Shown in pieces: positions 51,627 to 62,427 of a stretch of DNA of 64,000 bases. The first letter of the stretch is position 1. Every line of letters begins with the position of its first letter. The notes below the pieces were generated by a model. It was not told where the DNA came from, made no database searches, and worked only from the letters and a program-made list of their open reading frames with translations. Made by a program: the position numbers and the translations under genes. The stretch comes from Steroidobacteraceae bacterium (lineage in GTDB: Bacteria > Pseudomonadota > Gammaproteobacteria > Steroidobacterales > Steroidobacteraceae), in NCBI GenBank assembly GCA_025458865.1, contig JALORP010000006.1, positions 1 through 64,000 of the forward strand. The letters are read 5' to 3'.

Positions 51627-54600
51627 ATGAGCCTGTGGAGTTTCGCCGTCAGGCGCTGGCAGTTCACGCTGGTGCTCTTCACGCTGCTGGTCGCGACCGG
51701 CATCACGGCGCTCAACTCGATCCCGCGGCTGGAGGATCCGTCCCTCGCCTTCCCGGGCTCGTTCATCGTGGTCGCCTACCCCGGCGCCGACCCGGAGGAC
51801 ATCGAGCAGCTCGTAGTCGACCCCATCGAGGAAGTGCTGAACGGCCTCGACGACGTGAAGAAGATCGAGAGCGAAGCCCAGGACGGCTTCGCGATGATCC
51901 AGATCGAGTTCACCTGGGGCAGCGACCCGGACCGCAAGTACGACGAGGTGATCCGCGAGATCAACCGCCTGCGGCCCACGCTGCCGCCCGACATCCTCGA
52001 CATCGACATCCGCCAGTTCAAGCCGAGCCTGACCAACTTCATCCAGCTCGCCCTGGTGAGCGACTCGGCCGACTGGCGCCAGCTGAAGGAGATCGCCGAG
52101 GACCTCGAGGAGGCGATCGAGGTCGTGCCCGGCGTGCGCCGCGCCGACAGCTGGGCCTTCCCCGAGCCGGAGGTGCAGGTCGCAATCGATCTCGAGCGCC
52201 TCGGCGCGGCCGGGGTCACGCTCGGCCAGGTCACGCAGGCCATCGGCGGCGAGGCAGCCAGCATCCCGGGCGGCGCGGTCGAGGCGGGCCTGCGCCGCTA
52301 CAACGTCAAGACCTCGGGCAGCTACGGCACAATCGAGGAAGTGGCCGACACCGTCGTGGGCAGCCGCGGCGGGCGGACGGTGCGCCTGCGGGACGTCGCC
52401 GAGGTGTCCTGGGGCGTCGGCGAGGAGCGCCACCTCGGGCGCTTCAACGGCCAGCGCGCGGTGTTCGTCACCGCCAACATGAAGGACAACCAGAACGTCT
52501 TCGACGTGCGCAACGCCGCGTACGTCGAACTCGACCGGTTCGAGGCCGGGCTGCCCGCCGGCGTCACCCTCGAGCGCGGCTTCGACCAGTCGCGCAACGT
52601 GGACAAGCGTCTCTCCCGCCTGGAGTTCGACTTCACGGTCGCGATCAGCCTCGTGGCGCTCACGCTGCTGCCGCTCGGGCTGCGCGCCGCCGGCATCGTG
52701 ATGGTGTCCATCCCGCTGTCGCTCGCGATCGGCCTGGCCCTGCTCTACTTCAGCGGCTTCTCGCTCAACCAGCTGTCCATCGCGGGCTTCGTGGTCGCGC
52801 TCGGCCTGCTGGTGGACGACTCCATCGTCGTCGTCGAGAACATCGCTCGCCACATCCGCGAGGGAATGCCGCGGCGCGAGGCAGCCATCCGCGCCACCGA
52901 CCAGATCTGGCTCGCGGTGCTCGGCTGCACCGCGACCCTCATGCTCGCGTTCCTGCCGCTCCTGTTCCTGCCCGAGGCCTCGGGGGAGTTCGTCCGCTCG
53001 CTGCCGGCGGCGGTGCTCTACACCGTCATCGCCTCGATGTTCGTGGCGCTCACCATCATTCCCTTCCTCGCGAGCCGGCTGCTGCGCGGCAGCACGCCGC
53101 CCCCCGAACGCCGGCCCTGGCTGGGCCGCCTGCTCACGGCCGGGGGACGCGTCGTCGAAGCCTCCGACCGGCTCGGCGACCGCGCGCTCGCCGCCGTCAT
53201 GCGCGGCATCCACGCGTTCTACGGCCCGGCGCTTCGCAAGGCGCTCGCCTGGCCGCGCGCCACCTTCACGCTGGCGATGTCGGTCTTCGCCGGCGCGGTG
53301 CTGCTCGCGGTGTTCGGCCTCGGTGTGAGCCTGTTCCCTGTCGCGGACATCCCGCAGTTCCGCGTGCGCGTCGAGGCGCCGGACGGCGCGAGCCTCGCGG
53401 AGACGGACCGCGCGTTGCGCTTCGTCGAGGAGGAGCTGGCGCGCCGGCCCGAGGTGAAGTACTGGTTCGCGAACCTCGGCCACGACAACCCGCGCGTCTA
53501 CTACAACATCGTGCCCAAGACCTTCGCGGCGAACGTCGGCGAGGTGTTCGCGGAGGTCAAGAACTACCATCCCCAGCGCACCAACGAGATGCTCGACGAG
53601 CTGCGCGCGATCTTCGCCGACTACCCGGCGGCCAGGATCACGGTGCGCCAGTTCGAGAACGGCCCGCCGATCAACGCGCCGATCGAGATCCGGATCATCG
53701 GCCCCGACCTCGACCGGCTGCGCGCGGTGGCCGCGGACGTCGAGGCCGTCGTCCGCTCTGTCGAGGGCACCCGGGACGTCAACAACCCGCTGCGCCTGCA
53801 GCGCACGGACCTCGACCTCGGGGTCGATTCGCAGAAGGCGGCGCTGTTCGGCGTGCCCGCCATCGAGGTGGACCGCACGGTGCGCATGGCGGTCGCCGGC
53901 CTGCCGGTCGGCAGCTTCCGCGAGCCGGACGGCGACGAGTATCCGATCATGCTGCGCCTGCCGATCGAGGGCCGGCCGACGCTCGACCTCCTCGACGCCA
54001 TACAGGTGTCGGCGGCAACCGGCGCCCAGGTGCCGCTGCGGCAGCTCACCGACCCGCAGTTCCGGGCAGCCCCGAACGTCATCCGGCGCTACGATCGCGA
54101 GCGCTCGATCAGCGTCACCGCCTGGCCGCAGACCGGCTACAACACGAACGAGCTCACCACCCAGGTGATGAAGCGGCTCGAGGACTACGAGTGGCCCGCG
54201 GGCTACCGCTACATGGCCGCGGGCGAAGTGGAGGCGCGCGAAGAGGCGTTCGGCGGCCTCGGCGTGGCGCTGCTGGTCGCGATGTTCGGGATCCTGGCGG
54301 TGCTGGTCCTCGAATTCGGCAGCTTCCGCTCGACGCTGATCGTGTTCGGCGTGGTCCCGCTCGGCATGGTGGGCGCGATCGCGGCCCTGTTCATCACCGG
54401 CTACACGCTGTCGTTCACGGCGCTCATCGGGATGATTGCCCTCATCGGCATCGAGATCAAGAACTCGATCCTGCTGGTGGACTTCACCAACCAGCTGCGC
54501 GAGGCCGGCGTGCCGCTCGACGAGGCGATCGAGCGCGCAGGCGAGGTCCGCTTCTTCCCGATCCTGCTCACGGCGCTCACCGCCATCGGCGGCCTGATGC

Positions 54601-54785
54601 CGCTCGCCGTCCAGGGTTCCGGGCTCTACTCGCCGCTCGCGGTGGTTATCATCGGCGGGTTGATCTCCTCCACGCTGCTCGCGCGGCTGGTGACGCCGGT
54701 GATGTACAAGCTGCTGCCGCCGGCGATCGAGCCGCGCAAGGTGGCGGCGCTGGGTGCCGCTCGCGCCCTGCCCGGGGAGGGCTGA
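51627..54785 (+). CDS. RND-family efflux transporter permease
   Basis: A 1052-residue AcrB-superfamily pump. Here the proton relay is canonical: GLLVDDSIVVVENIARHI (Asp-Asp) in TM4 and IEIKNSILLVDFTNQL (Lys) in TM10, unlike the pump at 339-3458. The pattern SIPRLEDPSLAFPGSFIVVAYPGADPEDIE at the N-terminus fits HAE1-type pumps close to the TriC/MexK side rather than CzcA, so hydrophobic substrates are likelier than metal ions. Last gene of the TetR-TolC-MFP-RND operon. Confidence 0.92.
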   Translation: MSLWSFAVRRWQFTLVLFTLLVATGITALNSIPRLEDPSLAFPGSFIVVAYPGADPEDIEQLVVDPIEEVLNGLDDVKKIESEAQDGFAMIQIEFTWGSDPDRKYDEVIREINRLRPTLPPDILDIDIRQFKPSLTNFIQLALVSDSADWRQLKEIAEDLEEAIEVVPGVRRADSWAFPEPEVQVAIDLERLGAAGVTLGQVTQAIGGEAASIPGGAVEAGLRRYNVKTSGSYGTIEEVADTVVGSRGGRTVRLRDVAEVSWGVGEERHLGRFNGQRAVFVTANMKDNQNVFDVRNAAYVELDRFEAGLPAGVTLERGFDQSRNVDKRLSRLEFDFTVAISLVALTLLPLGLRAAGIVMVSIPLSLAIGLALLYFSGFSLNQLSIAGFVVALGLLVDDSIVVVENIARHIREGMPRREAAIRATDQIWLAVLGCTATLMLAFLPLLFLPEASGEFVRSLPAAVLYTVIASMFVALTIIPFLASRLLRGSTPPPERRPWLGRLLTAGGRVVEASDRLGDRALAAVMRGIHAFYGPALRKALAWPRATFTLAMSVFAGAVLLAVFGLGVSLFPVADIPQFRVRVEAPDGASLAETDRALRFVEEELARRPEVKYWFANLGHDNPRVYYNIVPKTFAANVGEVFAEVKNYHPQRTNEMLDELRAIFADYPAARITVRQFENGPPINAPIEIRIIGPDLDRLRAVAADVEAVVRSVEGTRDVNNPLRLQRTDLDLGVDSQKAALFGVPAIEVDRTVRMAVAGLPVGSFREPDGDEYPIMLRLPIEGRPTLDLLDAIQVSAATGAQVPLRQLTDPQFRAAPNVIRRYDRERSISVTAWPQTGYNTNELTTQVMKRLEDYEWPAGYRYMAAGEVEAREEAFGGLGVALLVAMFGILAVLVLEFGSFRSTLIVFGVVPLGMVGAIAALFITGYTLSFTALIGMIALIGIEIKNSILLVDFTNQLREAGVPLDEAIERAGEVRFFPILLTALTAIGGLMPLAVQGSGLYSPLAVVIIGGLISSTLLARLVTPVMYKLLPPAIEPRKVAALGAARALPGEG

Positions 54786-54788
54786 GCC

Positions 54789-56000
54789 CTACTCGTGCCG
54801 CAGCGCCTCGATCGGGTCCATCCTGGCGGCCCGGCGAGCCGGCATCAGGCCGAACAGCACGCCGACCGCGGCGCTGAAGCCGAAGGCCAGCAGCACGGAA
54901 TCGGCCGTCACCGCGGTCTGCCAGCCGGCGAACTTCGCGAGCAGACCCGCGAGGCCGGCGCCGAGGGCGATGCCGAGCAGGCCGCCGAGCAGGCACAGCG
55001 TCACCGACTCCACCAGGAACTGCGCCATGATCGCGCCGCGCGTGGCGCCGAGTGCCTTGCGGATGCCGATCTCGCGCGTCCGCTCGGTGACCGTCACCAG
55101 CATGATGTTCATGATCCCGATTCCGCCGACGAGCAGGCTCACGCCGGCGATGCCGGCGAGCAGGTAGCCGAGGATGCCGGCCGCCTGGGCGCGCGTGTTG
55201 AGGATGGTCTTCCGGTCGAAGATGGCGAAGTCGTTGTCGCGCCCCGGCGGGATGCCGTGCGCGCGGCGCAGGAGCCGCTCCACGTCCACCATCGCCTGCT
55301 CCGCGGTCGAGCCGGGCGCCACCTCGACGCCGATGGACTGCAGCGTGTCGCTGCCGGTGACGCGGTGGCGCGCCGTCTGCAGCGGGATGAATGCGCCATT
55401 GTCGCCGGACATTCCCGGCGCGAAGTCGCCCTTGCGCTCGAAGACGCCGATCACCTCGAAGGGGACGGCCTTTATCAGGAGCGTGCGGCCGATCATCGCG
55501 GCCGCGTCCGCCTCGAACTGGGACGGGACGTCGCCGCCGAGCACGACCACGCGCCGGCGCGCCGAGTCGTCGGCTGAGGTGAACATGCGGCCCGCGGCGA
55601 TGCGGTAGGCCTGCAGGTCGGCGTAGTTCGCCGTGGTGCCCGTGATGCGCAGGTTCAGGTTGCGGTTGCCGAGCTTGACCTGGTCGCGCAGGGTCATCTC
55701 GGGGGCGACGCCGGCGAGGTGCCGCGACTCCCGCGCCAGCAGCTCGGCGTCGTCGAGCTTCAGCGTGTCCTGCTGGCGCGACACGCCGCGCAGGAACCAC
55801 GGGCCGGGCCCGATGGTGAGCACGTTCCCGCCGAGCGAGCGCAGCTGGTCGTCGATGGCCCGCTGCGCGCCCGAGCCCAGCGCGACCATGGTGATCACCG
55901 CCGCCACGCCGATGATGACGCCGAGCATGGTCAGCATCGCCCGGAACAGGTTGGCCCGGATGGAGCCGAGCGCGATCGCGAACACCTCGAGGACGGGCAC
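54789..56000 (-). CDS. MacB-like ABC transporter permease (FtsX domain)
   Basis: A 403-residue permease with the MacB topology: TM1 near residue 25 (MLTMLGVIIGVAAVITMVALGSGAQ), a large periplasmic domain (about 45-270), then three TM helices (ILGYLLAGIAGVSLLVGGIGIMNIMLV..., VTLCLLGGLLGIALGAGLAGLL, ...GVLFGLMPARRAARMDPIEALRHE). The cytosolic ERTREIGIRKALGATR motif couples to the ATPase. In MacB itself this domain is fused to the ATPase; here they are separate genes. Last of a four-gene operon, facing the RND operon. Confidence 0.9.
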   Translation of the reverse strand: MPVLEVFAIALGSIRANLFRAMLTMLGVIIGVAAVITMVALGSGAQRAIDDQLRSLGGNVLTIGPGPWFLRGVSRQQDTLKLDDAELLARESRHLAGVAPEMTLRDQVKLGNRNLNLRITGTTANYADLQAYRIAAGRMFTSADDSARRRVVVLGGDVPSQFEADAAAMIGRTLLIKAVPFEVIGVFERKGDFAPGMSGDNGAFIPLQTARHRVTGSDTLQSIGVEVAPGSTAEQAMVDVERLLRRAHGIPPGRDNDFAIFDRKTILNTRAQAAGILGYLLAGIAGVSLLVGGIGIMNIMLVTVTERTREIGIRKALGATRGAIMAQFLVESVTLCLLGGLLGIALGAGLAGLLAKFAGWQTAVTADSVLLAFGFSAAVGVLFGLMPARRAARMDPIEALRHE

Positions 56001-56008
56001 GACGGTCT

Positions 56009-57441
56009 TCAGCGCTGCTGCTCGCCCTGCGGGCGCTGGGCGATGCCGGGCACGCCGCCGATGCGGGTCTGGATGAAGTTCTGCAGCTCCTGCTGGGTCT
56101 CGACAAGGTGGGTGCTCGGCAGCAGCATGACCAGGTCGCCCTCGGCGAGGCCCGACACCACCTCGGCGCGGTCGAGGTCGGTCAGGCCGGTCTGCACCGG
56201 CACCGGCACCCGCTCGTCGCCGCGCTGGACGACCACCCAGAACTGGCTTCCGAACTGGTAGCCGCCCGCCTGAGCGCCGCTGCCGCCGCCGCCACCGCCC
56301 TGGAAGACCCTGCGCATGAGCGCCCGCTCGTCGGGGGTCAGCTCCTGCCCGGCGCGACGCTTCGCCATCGCCGCGCGCACCTGCTCGGCCGTCACGCCCT
56401 CGGGCAGCTCCACCGTGCGGTCGCCGAGCGTGATCGTCCTCAGCGCAACCTCGGGGACTGCACCCTCCGCGCCCGGCGGCGCGAGCTTCGCCGAGAGCTC
56501 GTCCTCCGACAGGCCCAGGATCTGCGCGGTCGTGCGCAGGTCGCGCTGCGTGCGCAGCGCCGCGACGGGCACCGTCAGCACCTGCCCGGCCCGCGCCACG
56601 CTGATCGTGACCTCGGCGTTCATGCCGGGCTTCAGCAGCCCCTGCCGGTTGTCGATGGACACGAGCACTCCGAACAGGGTGACGTTCTGCTCGACGACGG
56701 CCTGTGGCTCGACCTTGAGCACCTCGCCCTCGAAGGGCTGGTTCGGATAGGCGGACACGCGCACGGAGGCGGGCAGACCCGGCCGGATCTTGCCGATGTC
56801 GGTCTCGTCCACCGACACCCGCACCTGCACGTGGCCGAGGTCCGCCATCCTGAGCAGCAGCGTGCCGCCGCCGACGTCCTGCGTCGGCGACGAGATCACC
56901 TGCCCCTTCTCGACGCGCTTCTCGATGATGGTGCCGGCATCCGGCGCCCGTATCATCGTGTCCGCGAGCGAGATGCGGGCGTTCTCGACGGCCACCTGGC
57001 TCGCCACGACCTGCGCCTGCGCCTGGGCCAGCTCGAGCGCCGCCTTCTCGTAGTCGGGCTTGCTCAGCACGCCCTGGTCACGCAGCACGACGGCGCGCTC
57101 CTGCTGGGCGCGCGCGATCGAAAGCCGGGCGCGCGCCGATTCCAGGTCGGCCTCCGACTGCGCGAGGCGGTTGCGCGCCGTCCGCGGGTCGATGCGAACC
57201 AGCAGGTCGCCCTGTTTCACCACGTCGCCCGTCTCGGCAGTGATCTCGAGCACCTCGCCGGAGGCCTTGGACTTCAGCTCGATGGTGGCGATCGGCTCCA
57301 GCGTGCCGGCCGCCTCGACGGAAACGGCGATGTCGCGCCGGTCCACGGCCACCGTGTCGTAGAGCGGGGCGGTGGACTCCTCGGCGCCGCCGCAGCCGGC
57401 AAGCGCAAGGATGGAGCCAAGGATCAGCAGGTCGCGGAATT

Positions 57442-57445
<4 letters not shown>
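56009..57445 (-). CDS. MacA-like efflux adaptor lipoprotein
   Basis: A 478-residue membrane fusion protein with a lipobox (ALAGCGG, Cys near 19). Lipoyl halves [20 protein letters not shown] and [20 protein letters not shown] flank a long coiled-coil ([21 protein letters not shown]...). An insertion of roughly 70 residues near 345-415 ([16 protein letters not shown]..., [18 protein letters not shown], then a poly-Gly run) makes it longer than MacA (371). The start is a TTG overlapping the TGA of the ATPase gene (TTGA). Confidence 0.88.
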
Positions 57446-58139
<694 letters not shown>

Positions 58140-58143
<4 letters not shown>

Positions 58144-59231
58144 TCAGTCGCAGGCTGCGCCTGGAAGCGCGCCACGACCGCGCCGGCGGCGTCGAAGAGT
58201 TCGAGCTGAACGCCCATGGCGCGGTAGCGCGCCGTCGCGCCGAGAGCCTTCGTGAAGCGCTGCGCCTCCTCCATGCCATCCGCGCAGGCCATCATGGTCG
58301 AGGCCAGCTGCGCGAACGCCAGCGAATCACCGTCACGCCGGAATCCGCCCATGAAACGGTTGCAGCCGTCCGTGCCGGACACCCGCGATTCCGCAGCGTC
58401 GAGCGTCATGCTGGGGCCCGGCCGGCTGGCGGGAGGCGTGACGGCCTCACCGCCGAGGCCGACCAGCCGCCACGCCGTGCCCTCGAGCGGCATGGTCGCG
58501 AAGCGCGGCGGGCAGGACTCGCCCGGCATGAGTCGCAGGAAGCGCTCCGGGACCAGCGTCGGCACCGGACCCGGGCCTTCCATCGGCATGCGCATCGCGA
58601 TCCGGCCCTCGACGAGGGCCATCACCGGCGCAAGCGGCTCCGGCCGCTGCTCGCCGTAGGCGCGCTCGAGCGCGGCATTGTCGGCTTCCATCGCCACCGG
58701 CATTCGCCTGCCGGTCGAGCACTCGTCGAACAGCCCGGCATCCGCCATGTAGCGGTACAGGCCGCGCAGGTTGAGCCGCGGCTCCAGCGGCGCGAGCCCG
58801 GAGGCGCGCCTGAGCGAGTAGTTCAGCTTCGAGTCGATCGGCTGGCCGGAAACGTCCAGGAGCCGGATTTCGTCGGCGGACTCGATCGAGAAGCGCAGCG
58901 GCGCCTCGCGGCCGCCCTGCGCGATGAGGGCGCGGCGATCGGACGACCAGTCGAAGCTGCCGACATCGTCGAAGTCGCCCGGCGTGCGGCCGCGATAGGT
59001 CGTCCGAAGGAAGAAGGAGCGGTCCTCGAACAGGTCGAGCCGGTAGTCGACGCCCTCGCAATCGGCGCAGGGCAGCGTGCCAGTGAAGCTGGCCGGCAGC
59101 GTCAGCGGGACAGGCCCAGCGCTGCGGCCCGTCGAGACCAGGCCGTTGGCGGCCGGCGCCGCGGACGGGCCCGCCGCACAGCCGGCGATGCCGGCCAAGG
59201 CAATGGTGACGAAGGCGATCGCGATACGCAC
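58140..59231 (-). CDS. NlpE-META fusion lipoprotein
   Basis: A 363-residue lipoprotein: lipobox GIAGC (Cys near 18); NlpE N-terminal-like domain (about 45-130) with TLPCADCEG (CxxC), [19 protein letters not shown] and [12 protein letters not shown]; a middle segment with [16 protein letters not shown]; then a META domain (about 265-350) with [27 protein letters not shown] and [17 protein letters not shown]. NlpE senses copper or surface contact in E. coli. The GTG start at 59231 has AGGAG upstream. It leads the MacAB-like operon with an ATGA overlap, so it may report on or assist that efflux system. Confidence 0.82.
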
Positions 59232-59364
59232 GGCGGCTCCTGTGCCGATGGTCTCCGGGGACAGGCGCGATGGTCGCACAAGTGGCGCCGGTCCGGCATC
59301 CGCGCCTCTCGCGGGCCGATGCTGCTAGGCTGCGCCGAAGCATCCACGACAGCGAGGATTCGCC

Positions 59365-59820
59365 GTGACCCACGCCCGGCCGACGGCCGCAGAACTCAGC
59401 GACTATGCCCGCCGAGTGCCCTTCAACCGCTGGCTCGACCTGCAGGTCCTCGAGGCGAACGAGACGGGGGTCGAGCTACTGATCCCCTGGCGCGAGGAAC
59501 TCGGCGGCGCCCTGGAGACGCTGCATGTCCACGGCGGGGTGCTCGCCTGCATCGTGGACATCGCGGTGGGACTCGGTGCGTTGGCGGCGCTCGGCCACGG
59601 CGGACCCACGGTGGACCTGCGCACGGATTTCATGCGCGGCGCCGTCGCCGGGCCTCTGCGCGCGGCCGGTCGGATTCAGCGCGCGGGCCGGACGCTCGTC
59701 TTCGTGGACGTGTCCATCCGTGATGCGAGGGGCGAAGTGGTCGCCACGGGACGCGGGGTGAGTTACGTCGGCGGCAGCCGGCAGATGCGGCCCGCAGGAC
59801 ACTCGCCGCCGCCCGCCTGA
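59365..59820 (+). CDS. PaaI-type hotdog thioesterase
   Basis: A 151-residue single hotdog domain: PFNRWLDLQVLEANETGVELLIPW, LHVHGGVLACIVDIAVGLGALAALG (the central HGG helix; the acidic residue is D in VDIAVG), TVDLRTDFMRGA and the final GRGVSYVGG. It probably hydrolyses an acyl-CoA. GTG start with GAGGA upstream. It is monocistronic. Confidence 0.85.
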   Translation: MTHARPTAAELSDYARRVPFNRWLDLQVLEANETGVELLIPWREELGGALETLHVHGGVLACIVDIAVGLGALAALGHGGPTVDLRTDFMRGAVAGPLRAAGRIQRAGRTLVFVDVSIRDARGEVVATGRGVSYVGGSRQMRPAGHSPPPA

Positions 59821-59839
59821 AGGCGGCGCGCACGGCCCG

Positions 59840-59861
59840 GCGGCGGGAAGCGACCCGCCGC
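59840..59861 (+). terminator. Hairpin after the thioesterase gene
   Basis: GCGGCGGG / CCCGCCGC, 8-bp arms, loop AAGCGA, 20 bases after the stop. No U tract. The rest of the 160-base gap to 59980 shows only a short repeat of GTGCAAC (59931 and 59945). Confidence 0.5.
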
Positions 59862-59980
59862 GCCACGACATGGTGTTGGACTAACCCGCAAAAAAGGGAT
59901 TGGATTCACCCGAACGGGGCGCGGCGGGCCGGTGCAACAATGCCGTGCAACGCGGTACAAGTTCAAGTGGGGGATGCATC

Positions 59981-60826
59981 ATGACGACCGGAACCTGTCT
60001 CTGCGGCGCCGTGCGCTACGAAGTCGACGGCCCGTTCAGCTTCATGGGCCACTGCCACTGCTCGATGTGCCGCAAGGCGCACGGCTCGATCTTCGTCACC
60101 TGGGCGGCGGCCCCGCTTGCAGGATTCCGCTGGATCCAGGGCGAGGACGCCATCGAGCGCTACGAGTCCTCTCCCGCAGGACACCGCTGCTTCTGCCGCC
60201 ACTGCGGCGCCGCGACGCCGGTTTTCGCGGAGAGTAGCGTCGTGGTCCCGGCCGGCACGCTCGACGGCGATCCTGGAATCCGGCCGCAGCTGCACATGTT
60301 CGCCGCCTCGAAAGCGCCGGGATTCGAGATCACCGACGACCTGCCGCAGTATCCGGAGTGGCCACCCGGCTTCGACGTGCCCGGCGTGCCGCGGCCCGCT
60401 CCAGCGGCGCGAGAGGGCGCCAACGGCAGCAGCTGCCTGTGTGGCGACATGGCCTGGGAGGTGGAGGGACCACCCTCGATGATGTTCCACTGCCATTGCT
60501 CGCGCTGCCGGCACGCGCGCGGCGCGGCGTTCGCGACCAACGCCTTCTATGCGCTCGGCCAGTTCCGCTGGATCCGGGGCGAGGGGCTGGCCGCGACGTA
60601 CAAGGTTCCCGAGGCTCAGTTCTTCACGCAGGTTTTCTGCCGCCGCTGCGGCGGCAAGGGCCCGCGGCTCCTGCCCGAGCACGACCGGGTGGTGCTGCCG
60701 GTCGGTCCCATGGAGGGGCCGCCGGGACGCGCCGTGGACGCGCACATCTACGTCGGCTCGAAGGCGCCCTGGGACCAGATCACCGACTTGCTGCCGCAGT
60801 TCGAGGAGCGGCCGACGCGGCGCTGA
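59981..60826 (+). CDS. Tandem-domain GFA-family zinc protein
   Basis: A 281-residue protein made of two GFA (glutathione-dependent formaldehyde-activating enzyme-like, CENP-V) domains, about 4-125 and 150-270. Each has the zinc motifs CxCG(x)nGP..HCHCSxCR and FCRxCG: in the first TCLCGAVRYEV, HCHCSMCRKAHG, FCRHCGA; in the second SCLCGDMAWEV, HCHCSRCRHARG, FCRRCGG. Most relatives have one domain. No substrate is known for this type. ATG 59981 was chosen over upstream starts because it begins directly before the first zinc motif. Confidence 0.85.
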   Translation: MTTGTCLCGAVRYEVDGPFSFMGHCHCSMCRKAHGSIFVTWAAAPLAGFRWIQGEDAIERYESSPAGHRCFCRHCGAATPVFAESSVVVPAGTLDGDPGIRPQLHMFAASKAPGFEITDDLPQYPEWPPGFDVPGVPRPAPAAREGANGSSCLCGDMAWEVEGPPSMMFHCHCSRCRHARGAAFATNAFYALGQFRWIRGEGLAATYKVPEAQFFTQVFCRRCGGKGPRLLPEHDRVVLPVGPMEGPPGRAVDAHIYVGSKAPWDQITDLLPQFEERPTRR

Positions 60827-60923
60827 GCGCGGGAGCCGGGCCGGGTGTCCGGCGGCACCCGATCGCCCTCGACTTGGCCTAGACTTACGCCCGGGGAGAA
60901 GGGGACCGGGGAGGGTGCACCCG

Positions 60924-61817
60924 ATGCTCGCGACGCTGCGGGGCGCTTTCACGCTGCTGCTGATCGTGCTGAACACGGTGCTGTGGGGCACGCTGCTGCT
61001 GCTGCTCGCGCTCGTGAAGCTCGCCATGCCCGTGCTCGCCTGGCGCGACGGGCTGAGCCGCGGCCTGATTGCGCTCGCCGAGAACTGGATCAGCACCAAC
61101 AACGCGATCCTCGGCCTCGCGACCCCGCTCGAGCTCGAGCTGCGCGGCGGCGACGCGCTCGAGCGCAGCGAGTGGTACCTGATGGTCGCCAACCACCGCT
61201 CCTGGGTGGACATCCTCGCGCTGCAGGCGGCTTTCAACCGCAGGATTCCGTTCCTCAAGTTCTTCATCAAGCAGCAGCTCAAGTGGGTGCCGGTGCTCGG
61301 TCTGGCGTGGTGGGCGCTCGACATGCCCTTCATGCGGCGCCACTCGGCCGCCTACCTCGAGAAGCACCCCGAGGCGCGCGGCCGCGACCTCGCGGCCACG
61401 CGGCAGGCCTGCGAGAAGTTCCGGCGGATCCCGACGACGGTGATCAACTTCGTCGAGGGCACGCGCTTCACGCCCGCCAAGCGCGAGGCAGGCGGCGCGC
61501 CCTACCGCCACCTGCTCGCACCGCGCGCCGGTGGCGTCGCCTTCGTGCTGCAGGCGATGGGCGACATGCTCCACGCGACGCTCGACGTGACCATCGCCTA
61601 CGGCGCGCGCACGCCGACACTGTGGGACCTGTGCTGCGGCCGGGTGCGGCGCGTGGTCGTGGACGTGCGACGCCGCGCCATCGAGCCCTGGATGATCGGC
61701 GACTACGGCGGCGACCCCGACTTCCGCCGCCGGTTCCAGGAGTCGCTCGGCGCGCTGTGGACCGAGAAGGACGCGGTGCTGGACCGGCTGCAGGCCGAAC
61801 TGACCGGGGCGCGCTGA
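60924..61817 (+). CDS. Membrane acyltransferase (YihG/PlsC-like LPLAT)
   Basis: A 297-residue 1-acyl-glycerophosphate-type acyltransferase. An N-terminal TM (FTLLLIVLNTVLWGTLLLLLALVKLAM), catalytic NHRSWVD (HX4D), then the acceptor-binding FVEGTRFTPAKRE and a C-terminal helical part. The pattern fits the YihG group, which acylates lysophosphatidic acid or a similar lipid. The ATG at 60924 has GGGGAGG 9 bases upstream; GTG 60915 is an alternative. The DUF938 gene follows after 1 base. Confidence 0.88.
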   Translation: MLATLRGAFTLLLIVLNTVLWGTLLLLLALVKLAMPVLAWRDGLSRGLIALAENWISTNNAILGLATPLELELRGGDALERSEWYLMVANHRSWVDILALQAAFNRRIPFLKFFIKQQLKWVPVLGLAWWALDMPFMRRHSAAYLEKHPEARGRDLAATRQACEKFRRIPTTVINFVEGTRFTPAKREAGGAPYRHLLAPRAGGVAFVLQAMGDMLHATLDVTIAYGARTPTLWDLCCGRVRRVVVDVRRRAIEPWMIGDYGGDPDFRRRFQESLGALWTEKDAVLDRLQAELTGAR

Positions 61818-61818
61818 C

Positions 61819-62427
61819 GTGCTGCCCTTCTCCGAGGCCTGCGAGCGCAACAAGGGGCCGATCCTCACGATCCTGACGGCCGCCTTCGGGCGCGTCCGGC
61901 AGGCGCTCGAGATCGGCAGCGGAACCGGGCAGCACGCGGTGTACTTCTCCCGGCACCTGCCCCACCTGCGGTGGCAGCCGACCGACCGCAGGGACTGGCT
62001 GGACGACCTCAGGATCCGCGTCGAGCGCGAGGGCAGCTCCAACCTCCTGCGGCCGATCGAGCTCGACGTGCGCCAGCCGGCGTGGCCGGTCGCGGCGGTG
62101 GATGCGGTGTTCACGGCGAACACGCTGCACATCATGTCGTGGACCGAGGTGGAGGCGTTCTTCCTGGGCGTCGGCCGGGTGCTCGAGCCCGGCGGCGTGC
62201 TCGCGGTCTACGGCCCCTTCCGCTACCGCGGGGAATACACCTCGGCGAGCAACGCGGCCTTCGATCTGGCACTGCGCGACCGGGACCCGGCCAGCGGCAT
62301 CCGCGACTTCGAACTCATCTGCGAGATCGCCGACCGCCAGGGCATCGCCTTCGACGTCGACCACGCGATGCCGGCGAACAACCAGCTGCTGCTGTTCAGG
62401 AAGGCTCGAGCTCCAGGCGCCGCCTGA
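61819..62427 (+). CDS. DUF938 SAM-dependent methyltransferase
   Basis: A 202-residue class I methyltransferase of the DUF938 family: FSEACERNKGPIL at the start, SAM loop ALEIGSGTGQHAVYFSRHLPHL, QPTDRRDWLDDLR, VFTANTLHIMSW and LAVYGPFRYRGEYTSASNAAFD. The substrate is unknown. GTG start one base after the acyltransferase stop implies co-transcription. Its last 32 bases overlap the convergent DUF3422 gene. Confidence 0.85.
   Translation: MLPFSEACERNKGPILTILTAAFGRVRQALEIGSGTGQHAVYFSRHLPHLRWQPTDRRDWLDDLRIRVEREGSSNLLRPIELDVRQPAWPVAAVDAVFTANTLHIMSWTEVEAFFLGVGRVLEPGGVLAVYGPFRYRGEYTSASNAAFDLALRDRDPASGIRDFELICEIADRQGIAFDVDHAMPANNQLLLFRKARAPGAA

Noticed and set aside
51276-53570. 764-codon minus-strand frame inside the RND pump gene
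   Set aside because: It is a shadow of the pump; long stop-free antisense frames are expected at this GC content.
59931-59951. Direct repeat GTGCAAC upstream of the GFA gene
   Set aside because: Only two short copies; no promoter or regulator can be linked to it.
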